NCBI GenBank assembly: GCA_013285705.1
Contig: JABDHA010000029.1
Location: 1-34,997, forward strand
Source of the DNA: Acidobacteriota bacterium
GTDB taxonomy: Bacteria; Acidobacteriota; Terriglobia; Terriglobales; Acidobacteriaceae
Length of the DNA stretch: 34,997 nt
Direction: 5' to 3'
Under the pieces are notes generated by a model, which did no database searches, was not told the origin of the DNA, and saw only the letters and a list, made by a program, of their open reading frames with translations. The translations under genes and the position numbers were made by a program. Shown here piece by piece: positions 8,286 to 15,977 of the stretch. Position 1 is the stretch's first letter, and each line of letters begins with the position of its first letter.

Positions 8286-9380
8286 TTATGTCTGTTGCAA
8301 TTCCGTCTCGAGTTCGTCATCGTTGCCGGCAATCTGGCTGGAAAACAGAGAAAGGTTGCTTCGGAAAATAACATGAGGCACCAGGCGGATCAGAGGTTGC
8401 GGCTTGCCTCCCTCAATCAGGCATTTGAGCAGGCGTTCAAAAGCAAGTTTGCCCTGGGTGAAGGGACGCTGATACATGGTAGCGAGCACCTTGCCATCTT
8501 CAATCAGCGGCACGATCTCCTGAAACAGATCGGTAGTAATGACTTGCACCTTGCCCATGAGCCCGAGTTCTTCCAGCGCTTTAAGAACGGGCATACTATT
8601 GGCAGTGCTTATGTACAAGCCTTCGGGCTGTGGGTTGCTTCGCATCAGCGCGAGAGCCTGCAGATAGGCCTCTCTCGGACGTTCATGGCTTTCGAGGGCC
8701 GGCAGCAGCGTCAAATGCGGGGCCTGTACAGCGAGAGTAGCCGCGAACCCGCGCAGCTTTTCGGCATGATCGAGAGTCGAAAGTTCACCGGAGAAGATGG
8801 CAACCGTTGCCTTATGGGTGAGCTTGTACGAGAGCAGTTCGGCCACCATCGCCCCGCTCACAGCCGCGTGAGCCGCCACCGACCCGATACGTTCGGTATT
8901 CGGAGCATCGCTGCCTACACACATCATGGCTGTTCCGGCACGAGACAGCTTACGAATGATGGGCTCAAAGCGACGCGTGTTGCCGGGAAGAAAAATGATG
9001 CCGTCATAATGACGCTTCGAGGCGGCATCGAATGCTTCCACGTCACCTACACCGAGCCGGGGATATTCTTCAAACTCGAGGGAGATGTTCATTCCCACCG
9101 TTGCCGCTGCCGCCGCGCGAATACCCGCGCGCAATGGGTCAAAAAAGTGCGAAATATGTCTCGGGAGAATCGCAGCGATAGACAGCTGCCGGTTAAGCTT
9201 GAGCGCCTGCGCTGCAAGATTGGGTTTATAACCCAGTTGCTCGGCCATCTTCAGCACACGCGCCTTGGTTTTTTCACTCACGCCAGGACGACCATGCAAT
9301 GCACGATCGACAGTTCCAATGGAAATTTTCAAAGCGCGGGCAATGTCTTTAATTCCTGAAGATTTTCCTGAGCTGATCAT
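8286..9380 (-). CDS. LacI-family transcriptional regulator (candidate regulator of the sugar locus)
   Basis: DNA-binding repressor of 364 residues. The N-terminal helix-turn-helix and hinge are clear: IKDIARALKISIGTVDRAL, then HGRPGVSEKTKARVL and LGYKPNLAAQALK. A periplasmic-binding-protein-like effector domain follows (LSIAAILP..., DGIIFLPGN, GLYISTANSMPVL, VQVITTDLF). The recognition helix SIGTVDRAL is of the GTVDR subtype, unlike the second LacI protein of this window. It is convergent with the GH97 gene and divergent from the GH95 gene, so a local role in sugar control is likely. It is the first candidate to bind the TAACGTACACGTTA operators. Its own upstream region shows TTGACC (9435-9430), a 17-bp spacer and TACGCT as a possible promoter, but no copy of that operator. 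Confidence 0.92.
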   Translation of the reverse strand: MISSGKSSGIKDIARALKISIGTVDRALHGRPGVSEKTKARVLKMAEQLGYKPNLAAQALKLNRQLSIAAILPRHISHFFDPLRAGIRAAAAATVGMNISLEFEEYPRLGVGDVEAFDAASKRHYDGIIFLPGNTRRFEPIIRKLSRAGTAMMCVGSDAPNTERIGSVAAHAAVSGAMVAELLSYKLTHKATVAIFSGELSTLDHAEKLRGFAATLAVQAPHLTLLPALESHERPREAYLQALALMRSNPQPEGLYISTANSMPVLKALEELGLMGKVQVITTDLFQEIVPLIEDGKVLATMYQRPFTQGKLAFERLLKCLIEGGKPQPLIRLVPHVIFRSNLSLFSSQIAGNDDELETELQQT

Positions 9381-9491
9381 AGTTTTGATTTCTTGGGTTG
9401 TTCCCGAGCGTACCGATTGATCGCGTCAGGGTCAATCATTTCTAAGATGCACGCAAAGTTGTAAACATTGTGTAGTGAAAAGGAGTAGCAG

Positions 9492-11888
9492 TTGCGAACA
9501 ACGAGACGTAAATTTCTGCAAGGGGGGCTTCTGGCAGCCTTACCGCATAGAACGCTGTCCCTGCTATCTACGCCAGGAAAGGTGGACGACGAGCTTTGGT
9601 ACAAGCAGCCTGCTGAGCGCTGGCTCGAGGCATTGCCCTTAGGAAATGGACGCATAGGTGCAATGGTTTTCGGCGGGATCACAATAGAACGCTTGGCACT
9701 TTCAGAATCGACTGCATGGTCGGGCGCGCCTGGCACAATGGATGTAAACCCAGGCGCACTTGAACATCTCGATGAAATTCGGCGACTGCTCTTCGCGGGT
9801 AAATATACCGAGGCACGCGATCTTTGCCAGAAATATCTGCTTGGGCACTCAACTTCTTTCGGCACCAATATGCCGTTGCCGGAATTGCAACTCAGCTTTG
9901 AGAACGCGGGAACATCTACCCAGTATCGCCGTTCGTTAAATCTGGACGAGGCTGTAGCGCGCGTAGATTTCTGGCAGAACAGCGCGCATTTTTCACGAGA
10001 AGTGCTTGCATCGCACCCTGACAACGTTGTTGCAATGCGACTCACCTGCAATAAGCCGGGCCAAATCAGCTTCAACACAGACTTCGGCGCGATCACGATC
10101 CCCGCTGAAATCACGACCGATGAGCAGAATATGCTCATCCTGCGCGGCCACGCCTATGAAACCATGCACAGCAACGGACACCAGGGCGTCGCGCTGCAAA
10201 TCCATGTAAAGGTGATTCCTGAGGGTGGCAGCATCCATGCTTTGCCTCAGGGCATACAGGTGAAGAATGCCAACGCCGTCACCGTACTGGTCGCGGTGGC
10301 GACAAGTTTCAATGGGAATGATCCCGAGGCGACCTGCGCTCGCGCTCTGGAGCAGGCGTCACACAAAACATATTCGCAGCTGCGTGCAGCGCATATAGCC
10401 GATCATCAACCGCTGTACCGGCGCGTGTCGTTGGATCTGGGTGCAACTAACGCGTCCATCCGGACACAACCGACAGATGTACGCTGGAGAGCACTTGAGA
10501 ACGGAGGAAGCGATCCGGAACTGTTAGCGCTCTTCTTTCAGTACGGACGCTATCTCACCATTGCAGGCTCGCGTGCGGATTCACCATTGCCGCTGGCTTT
10601 GCAGGGCATCTGGAACGACGGTCTGGCAAGCACCATGGGATGGACAAATGACTTTCATCTCGATATCAATACGCAACAGAACTACTGGGCCGCAGAAGTC
10701 TGCAACTTATCTGAATGCCAGACCCCACTCTTCGGCTTGATCGATGGCTTGCGCACAGCGGGCCGCATTACTGCCAAGGAGATGTATGGCGCGCCGGGAT
10801 GGGTGTGCCACACCGTGACAAATGCCTGGGGGTATACCGCTCCGGGATGGGGTCTCGGATGGGGGCTGTATGTGACGGCAGGCATCTGGATCGCTCTCCA
10901 ATTGTGGGACCACTACACCTTCAACGCAGACGTGGAATTCCTTCGTAAACGCGCCTATCCGGTGTTGCGCGAAGCAGCCGAGTTCTTTCTGGCCTACATG
11001 GTTCCAGAGCCGGAGCATGGATGGTTCGTCACCGGCCCTTCCGATTCGCCGGAGAACTGGTATCTCGCTCCTGATGGGCAACGTTGTGCCGAATCGATGG
11101 GCAACACCTGCGACCGCGTTTTTGTCTACGCGCTGTACAGCATGTGCATGGAAGCTGCAAAAACTCTTTCCGTCGACGACGAATTCCGCAGCCGGCTTGA
11201 ATCCGCACGCGCCAAGCTGCCGCCGTTCCAGATCGGTCGACATGGACAATTGCAGGAGTGGATGGAAGATTTTGAGGACGCCGATCCGAATCATCGTCAC
11301 ACAGCCCACTTGGTTGCGCTATATCCTGAGAACCAGATTTCCCCGCGTACCACTCCAGCATTGGCGCATGCAGCAGAAGTAACGATCCAGCGGCGAATGG
11401 ATACGCCCAATTGGGAGCAGAGCGAGTGGGGACGTGCCAACCTGGTTGTTTACCATGCGAGATTATTAAAAGGCGATCTTGCGCACAAATATCTTGAAAG
11501 CCTGGTTGCCAAAGCCGCGGATGTAAACCTGCTCACGTTTTCCAGTGGCGGTGTTGCCGGTGCAGAACAGAATATCTTCGCGATCGACGGTAATACGGCA
11601 GGCTCCGCAGGCATTGCGGAGATGTTACTGCAATCACAGGGTGGCGAAATACAACTGCTTCCGGCTCTTCCTGCGGCATGGCCGCAGGGGTTAGTCAAAG
11701 GACTCTGTGCACGCGGTGGTTACGTCGTCGATATGGCATGGCGTAGTGGCACACTATCCTCCGCGATGATCATGAGCAGGCAAGGCGGCAGCATTCCCGT
11801 TCGCTACCGAGACAATATTCACAACCTAAACCTGCGTGCGGGAGAATCTGTACGGCTAACACCTGCCAATTTCGAAGAACGGGGATAG
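9492..11888 (+). CDS. Glycoside hydrolase family 95 (alpha-L-fucosidase or alpha-L-galactosidase)
   Basis: Exported enzyme of 798 residues. The N-terminus TTRRKFLQGGLLAAL is a twin-arginine (Tat) signal, so the protein is exported folded. The N-terminal domain holds RWLEALPLGNGRIGAMVFGG and LSESTAWSGAP, typical of GH95. The catalytic (alpha/alpha)6 region includes ALQGIWNDGL near 369, FHLDINTQQNYWAAEV near 388 and GPSDSPENWY near 515. Glu521 in SPEN corresponds to the general acid Glu566 of Bifidobacterium AfcA. The AfcA Asn421/Asn423 pair reads Asp391/Asn393 here. The start is TTG, 6 bases after AAAGGAG. It would release terminal alpha-1,2-L-fucose, or L-galactose, from plant or microbial glycans. 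No copy of the shared operator is seen upstream. Confidence 0.92.
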   Translation: MRTTRRKFLQGGLLAALPHRTLSLLSTPGKVDDELWYKQPAERWLEALPLGNGRIGAMVFGGITIERLALSESTAWSGAPGTMDVNPGALEHLDEIRRLLFAGKYTEARDLCQKYLLGHSTSFGTNMPLPELQLSFENAGTSTQYRRSLNLDEAVARVDFWQNSAHFSREVLASHPDNVVAMRLTCNKPGQISFNTDFGAITIPAEITTDEQNMLILRGHAYETMHSNGHQGVALQIHVKVIPEGGSIHALPQGIQVKNANAVTVLVAVATSFNGNDPEATCARALEQASHKTYSQLRAAHIADHQPLYRRVSLDLGATNASIRTQPTDVRWRALENGGSDPELLALFFQYGRYLTIAGSRADSPLPLALQGIWNDGLASTMGWTNDFHLDINTQQNYWAAEVCNLSECQTPLFGLIDGLRTAGRITAKEMYGAPGWVCHTVTNAWGYTAPGWGLGWGLYVTAGIWIALQLWDHYTFNADVEFLRKRAYPVLREAAEFFLAYMVPEPEHGWFVTGPSDSPENWYLAPDGQRCAESMGNTCDRVFVYALYSMCMEAAKTLSVDDEFRSRLESARAKLPPFQIGRHGQLQEWMEDFEDADPNHRHTAHLVALYPENQISPRTTPALAHAAEVTIQRRMDTPNWEQSEWGRANLVVYHARLLKGDLAHKYLESLVAKAADVNLLTFSSGGVAGAEQNIFAIDGNTAGSAGIAEMLLQSQGGEIQLLPALPAAWPQGLVKGLCARGGYVVDMAWRSGTLSSAMIMSRQGGSIPVRYRDNIHNLNLRAGESVRLTPANFEERG

Positions 11889-11932
11889 TTCCCAACGAAA
11901 ACTAGCAGGTGCAAGCCCATCACTGATTTATT

Positions 11933-13657
11933 TCAGCGCAATAAATTGCTCTGCGCTAGATCCAGCACTTCATCTCCGCGTCCACTCATAACAGCTCTCA
12001 GCATGTAGAGAGTGAATCCTTTCGCCTGCTCCAACGTGATGGTCGGCGGCATGGAGAGCTCCTGTCTGTTCACAAGCACTTCCACCAACGCCGGGCCTTC
12101 ATGCGCGAAAGCGGCTTCCAGTGCGGGACGCAGATCTTCCGGCTTTTCCACACGACGGCCAAGCATGCCGACGCTTTCCGCGAGCGCGGCAAAATCGGGA
12201 TTGTCGAGCGAGCATCCGAAGTCGACAAAGCCGGAGGCCTTCATCTCAAGTTCGACAAAGCCCAGCGTATTATTCGCAAACACCACAACCTTAACCGGCA
12301 GATTTACCTGCTTGAATGTCAGCAGATCGCCGAGCATCATCGATACACCGCCGTCGCCTGAGAGCGTGACCACCTGTCGTCCGGGATACGCTGCCTGCGC
12401 GCCGATGGCCTGTGGTACCGCTCCCGCCATCGAACCGTGATTGAACGATCCAAGCAATCGGCGCTTGCCGTTCATGGTGAGGTAACGCGCAGCCCAGACG
12501 GTTGGCGTGCCCACGTCACAGGCAAAAATCGCATCCTGCGCCGCCAGCTCATCGATCAATCTCGCCACATATTGCGGATGAATTGGTGTCTTCCCCGGTT
12601 CGCCTACGGCCAGATCATCCAGTCCCTTACGTGTCTTGCGGTAGTGCTCCACGCTGTCTTCCAGATGCTTCTCGTTGCGCGTTGTTTTGAGCAATGGCGA
12701 CAACGCCGGCAGCGTGTCCTTCACGTTGCCCACCAGAGCGAGATCGACTTTTGCGCGACGGCCAATTTGCTCTCCGCGCACATCCACCTGGATAATCTTT
12801 GCCTCCGGTGGATAGAACTGCTGGTAGGGGAAATCTGTCCCCAGCATCAGCACCGCATCGCTCTTCATCATGGCGCGGTAGCCGGAGGCGAATCCGAGCA
12901 GCCCGGTCATGCCAACGTCGAATGGATTGTCGTATTCGATGAATTCCTTGCCGCGCAGGGCATGGACGATTGGAGCCTTCAACGCATCTGCGATTGCTAC
13001 CAGTTCAGCGTGTGCGCCCTCGCAGCCCGCGCCTCCGAGAATCGTCACCTTGTCGGCTTTGTTTAAAATGTCCGCCGCTTGTTTCAGTTCGGCATCCGAT
13101 GGCCGGATCACTGGATTCGTGCGCTTTACGGCTGTTACTCGATTCGGATACGGGCAGTCTTTCAAAGCCACATCGCCGGGAATCACAAGAACGGCGACAC
13201 CACGACGCTCCACCGCAGTGCGGATGGCGATTTCGAGAGCGCGCGGCATCTGTTCAGGGATGCCCACCATCTCGCAGTAGTAGCTGCACTCCTGAAACAG
13301 ATTCTGGGGATGCGTCTCCTGAAAGTAGTTACTGCCAATTTCAGGGCTGGGAATGTGTGCTGCGATAGCCAGGACAGGGGTGCGGTTCCGGTGGCAATCA
13401 AAAAGTCCGTTGATCAGGTGAAGGTTGCCTGGCCCGCAGCTGCCTGCGCATACGGCCAGCTCACCGGTCAAATGAGCCTCGGCTCCGGCCGCAAACGCCG
13501 CCGCTTCTTCATTGCGCATGTGTATCCAGTCAATCGATTTGGATTTGCGCAGCGCATCGGTAAAACCATTCAGCGAATCGCCAACAATGCCGTAAATCCG
13601 CTTCACGTTGGCCGCAAGCAGCGACTCAACCATTACCTCGGCGACTTTCTTTGCCAT
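11933..13657 (-). CDS. poxB: Pyruvate dehydrogenase (quinone) / pyruvate oxidase
   Basis: ThDP- and FAD-dependent peripheral membrane enzyme that converts pyruvate to acetate and CO2 and passes electrons to quinone. Long stretches match my memory of E. coli Pox[55 protein letters not shown] and [12 protein letters not shown]. Glu50 or Glu51 in the MRNEE segment is the expected cofactor-activating residue. The ThDP motif runs from SGDGG to FANN in the third domain. The C-terminus ([17 protein letters not shown]) resembles the membrane-binding tail of the E. coli enzyme. The length of 574 residues is close to E. coli (572). ATG 13657 was chosen because GGAGG lies 6 bases upstream; an in-frame ATG at 13690 would only add an untypical 11 residues. 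A GCGCGC hairpin (13683-13700) lies in the leader. Confidence 0.95.
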   Translation of the reverse strand: MAKKVAEVMVESLLAANVKRIYGIVGDSLNGFTDALRKSKSIDWIHMRNEEAAAFAAGAEAHLTGELAVCAGSCGPGNLHLINGLFDCHRNRTPVLAIAAHIPSPEIGSNYFQETHPQNLFQECSYYCEMVGIPEQMPRALEIAIRTAVERRGVAVLVIPGDVALKDCPYPNRVTAVKRTNPVIRPSDAELKQAADILNKADKVTILGGAGCEGAHAELVAIADALKAPIVHALRGKEFIEYDNPFDVGMTGLLGFASGYRAMMKSDAVLMLGTDFPYQQFYPPEAKIIQVDVRGEQIGRRAKVDLALVGNVKDTLPALSPLLKTTRNEKHLEDSVEHYRKTRKGLDDLAVGEPGKTPIHPQYVARLIDELAAQDAIFACDVGTPTVWAARYLTMNGKRRLLGSFNHGSMAGAVPQAIGAQAAYPGRQVVTLSGDGGVSMMLGDLLTFKQVNLPVKVVVFANNTLGFVELEMKASGFVDFGCSLDNPDFAALAESVGMLGRRVEKPEDLRPALEAAFAHEGPALVEVLVNRQELSMPPTITLEQAKGFTLYMLRAVMSGRGDEVLDLAQSNLLR

Positions 13658-13750
13658 GATCTTCCTCCGCTGTTCAATGGATGCGCGCAAAAGTGCGCGC
13701 CCCGACGGAAATTCGCAGAGCCAAAAGAGCCTTCGTAAAGCTTACACCTA

Positions 13751-14614
13751 TTAGAAATTTGAGCCGATATGCAAGACGGCTTCATTTTGCGACGCAGACT
13801 GATCGAGCAGACGCTTGGCGTCGCTCAGGCTGATGCTGGTTGGCACGGATTGAAACTCCGATCGCTCCTCATGATGGTCTTTGCTGACGCTCTTGAACAA
13901 AATCACGTGCCCAGAGACATGCACATCGACCAAATCGGTCTTCCATCGTGCCTGGCTCACCTGCTCGCGATGAATGGCAAATTTCCCACCCTTGTCGACA
14001 TAGCCCAGTAGTCCATAGCCGAAATCCACACGGTTCACAACCGTACCCTGCATAGCGACAAACCGCTTCAGCCGCTGATTGACCTCAATCGTTCCTGCCA
14101 TTCCATGAAAAACGCGCGCCTCATATGTGGGCGGCTTGAAGTCTGGATTCGGTCTGAAGTGAAACGTAATGAGATCGCCGGAGGATTGCCCATCCGGATC
14201 GAAAAGGAATGCCTGGGGCATCAGCCTGATCAGCCGCTGCAACCGCTCCTCGTCCTGCAAATGCTCTTCGCGGTTTTTTTGAAGCGCCCTGGGATCATTC
14301 AGCAAAGCATTTAAGCGCTGCTCTTCTTTGCTTTGTTCCTGACCAGAAAGCGGTTTCCCGTCGGTCTGCAGAATGCGAAAAATCGGTCCATGCTCTGTTT
14401 CTACCTGGTGTTTGACGAAGCTGTCGTGCCCGATCTTTTGCTGGATCCGGTAGGCCCAGAAACTATCGCACTCGCGGTCCTGAAGCTCGTTAAACACGAC
14501 ATCTTTTATGAGTTGTTGGGTCGGTGTAAGCGTAGCGTTTTGTGCGTGACCCATCAGAGCGAACACCACACAACAGGCTGTAAGAAACACAATGGTCCGG
14601 GAATGCCGCATCAT
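13751..14614 (-). CDS. Secreted protein of unknown function
   Basis: About 287 residues. I do not recognise a family. The N-terminus (RHSRTIVFLTACCVVFALMG, then HAQN) is a good signal peptide. The mature part begins with an alpha-helical, charged region (ELQDRECDSFWAYRIQQKIG, then KEEQRLNALLNDPRALQKNREEH). A beta-rich C-terminal half follows (YEARVFHGMAGTIEVNQRLKR, VVNRVDFGYGLLGYVDKGG, VDVHVSGHVILFKSVS). This half vaguely recalls periplasmic lipoprotein-sorting or DUF-type beta folds, but that is only an impression. The longer open frame begins at 14713. I prefer one of three consecutive ATGs at 14617, 14614 and 14611 because GGAGG precedes them and the signal peptide starts there. It lies upstream of poxB on the same strand with a 93-bp gap. 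Confidence 0.75.
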   Translation of the reverse strand: MMRHSRTIVFLTACCVVFALMGHAQNATLTPTQQLIKDVVFNELQDRECDSFWAYRIQQKIGHDSFVKHQVETEHGPIFRILQTDGKPLSGQEQSKEEQRLNALLNDPRALQKNREEHLQDEERLQRLIRLMPQAFLFDPDGQSSGDLITFHFRPNPDFKPPTYEARVFHGMAGTIEVNQRLKRFVAMQGTVVNRVDFGYGLLGYVDKGGKFAIHREQVSQARWKTDLVDVHVSGHVILFKSVSKDHHEERSEFQSVPTSISLSDAKRLLDQSASQNEAVLHIGSNF

Positions 14615-14743
14615 CATTTCCTCCAGTCTTAGATGCTGTGATTTTGTCGTGGATTTCTCTTCCGCCATGTAAAAATCCTGCCACTTCTGCACATTGCTCA
14701 GAGATCGCCCCAATTTGGTAACCTTGCTTGCTACACTTATGCC

Positions 14744-15079
14744 ATGCTAGATGAGCTTACTTTCCGCAAATATGCGGATGCTGCAATTGAGTCTCTTAAG
14801 AAAAGCTTAATTGCCGCTGAAGAAAATAGCGATTTCGAAGCCGAAGAACAGAATGGGGTGCTCCATATTGTTTTCGACGAGCCGCCCGCGAAATTTGTCA
14901 TCACTCCCAATACTCCCGTGCGCCAGATATGGATATCCGCTCTCTCGACCAGCTTTAAGCTCGACTGGTCTGAAGACGCGCAGGCCTTCATCCTGCCCAA
15001 AGACGGCACTCTGCTGAAACCGCTCGTAGCACGGCTTATCAATGAGCATCTGGGTACAGACTCGATCACCCTCGAATAG
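14744..15079 (+). CDS. cyaY: Frataxin-like iron donor protein
   Basis: Small protein of 111 residues of the frataxin/CyaY fold, an iron-binding modulator of Fe-S cluster assembly. The acidic first helix carries FRKYADAAIESLKKSL, AAEENSDFEAEE. The beta-sheet core includes NGVLHIVFDEP, KFVITPNTPVRQIWISALS and FKLDWSE, matching CyaY in order and spacing (VIN.Q.P..QIW-A in relatives). The usual length is 105-110 residues. The start ATG has no visible ribosome binding site, so the mRNA may have a very short leader. It is followed after 12 bp by the glycosyltransferase gene, so the two are probably co-transcribed. No isc or suf genes are nearby. Confidence 0.85.
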   Translation: MLDELTFRKYADAAIESLKKSLIAAEENSDFEAEEQNGVLHIVFDEPPAKFVITPNTPVRQIWISALSTSFKLDWSEDAQAFILPKDGTLLKPLVARLINEHLGTDSITLE

Positions 15080-15091
15080 CAGGCCTGCCCG

Positions 15092-15856
15092 ATGGGAAAA
15101 ACTCTCTCCGTCGCCATTATCACCCGAAACGAAGAAGTCAATCTGCCCAGAACGCTAGGAAGCGTTCACTGGGCGAATGAGATTGTTGTTGTCGATTGCG
15201 GCTCAACCGACGGAACCGTCGAACTCGCCTGGAGGTTTGGCGCGAAGGTCATTCAGCAAGACTGGCTCGGCTTCGGACAGCAGAAGAATCTCGCCATCGA
15301 ACGCTGCACCAGCGAGTGGGTGCTTTCTCTCGATGCCGACGAGGAAGTAAGCGAGACGCTGGCGCAGGAAATAGAAAGACTGCTCGCTGGAAAGCCCGCG
15401 GTTGATGCCTACTACCTGCCCCGCCGCAATCTCTTTCTCGGCCGCTGGATCAGGCACGGCGGCTACTATCCCGACCAAAAGCTCCGGCTCTTTCGTAAGG
15501 GCACAGCCCAGTTTGAAGAAAGCGCCGTGCACGAAACAGTGCAGTATTCGGGCGCAACCCGCACGCTGCATGCAGATTTAATCCATCACGCCTATCCTTC
15601 GCTCGAGAACTATATTGAGCACATGAATCGGTACAGCACGCTGGGCGCGACCCAGGCGGCAGCGAAGGGTAGAACCAGTCAGAGCTTACCCACATTTTTC
15701 TGGAATGCCCTGCTCAATCCCATTGCCACCTTTTTCTACAACTATATCCTCCGTCTCGGCTTTCTCGATGGCCGAGAAGGACTGCTGCTGCACCTCTACC
15801 ATTCTGGCTATGTGAGTTGGAAATACGCAAAGGCCTGGCAAGACTGGAAGTTCTAG
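15092..15856 (+). CDS. Glycosyltransferase family 2, WaaE/KdtX-like
   Basis: Protein of 254 residues with a GT-A fold. SVAIITRNEEVNLPRTLGSV at the N-terminus, VVVDCGSTDGTVELA near residue 32 and SLDADEEVSETL near 78 (the DxD-type nucleotide-sugar and metal site) define family 2. RWIRHGGYYPDQKLRLFRKG and the C-terminal segment (FYNYILRLGFLDGREGLLLH) are typical of the WaaE/KdtX branch, which adds a glucose or heptose to the lipopolysaccharide inner core. A role in cell-surface glycan assembly at the inner membrane is therefore likely; the exact acceptor is not known. It lies 12 bp after cyaY. The downstream gap (15857-15977) shows no clear terminator. Confidence 0.88.
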   Translation: MGKTLSVAIITRNEEVNLPRTLGSVHWANEIVVVDCGSTDGTVELAWRFGAKVIQQDWLGFGQQKNLAIERCTSEWVLSLDADEEVSETLAQEIERLLAGKPAVDAYYLPRRNLFLGRWIRHGGYYPDQKLRLFRKGTAQFEESAVHETVQYSGATRTLHADLIHHAYPSLENYIEHMNRYSTLGATQAAAKGRTSQSLPTFFWNALLNPIATFFYNYILRLGFLDGREGLLLHLYHSGYVSWKYAKAWQDWKF

Positions 15857-15977
15857 TTCCTTACCTTTGAAATATCTCGTATATGTTTTGTACTTCTCAC
15901 TACAGGGCATGGAAAATGCTCTAGCTTCTTCATGCCAGACACGATACGCTCCGTTTATCTCTCTTTAAGGTTGATTC

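Noticed and set aside
8295..9359. 354-residue open frame on the plus strand opposite the LacI gene
   Set aside because: It lies fully antisense to a clear LacI-family protein. Its residues follow no known family and reflect codon bias of the true gene.
9377..10138. 253-residue minus-strand open frame opposite the GH95 start
   Set aside because: It is antisense to the Tat signal and N-terminal domain of GH95. It has Ser/Arg-rich composition typical of shadow frames.
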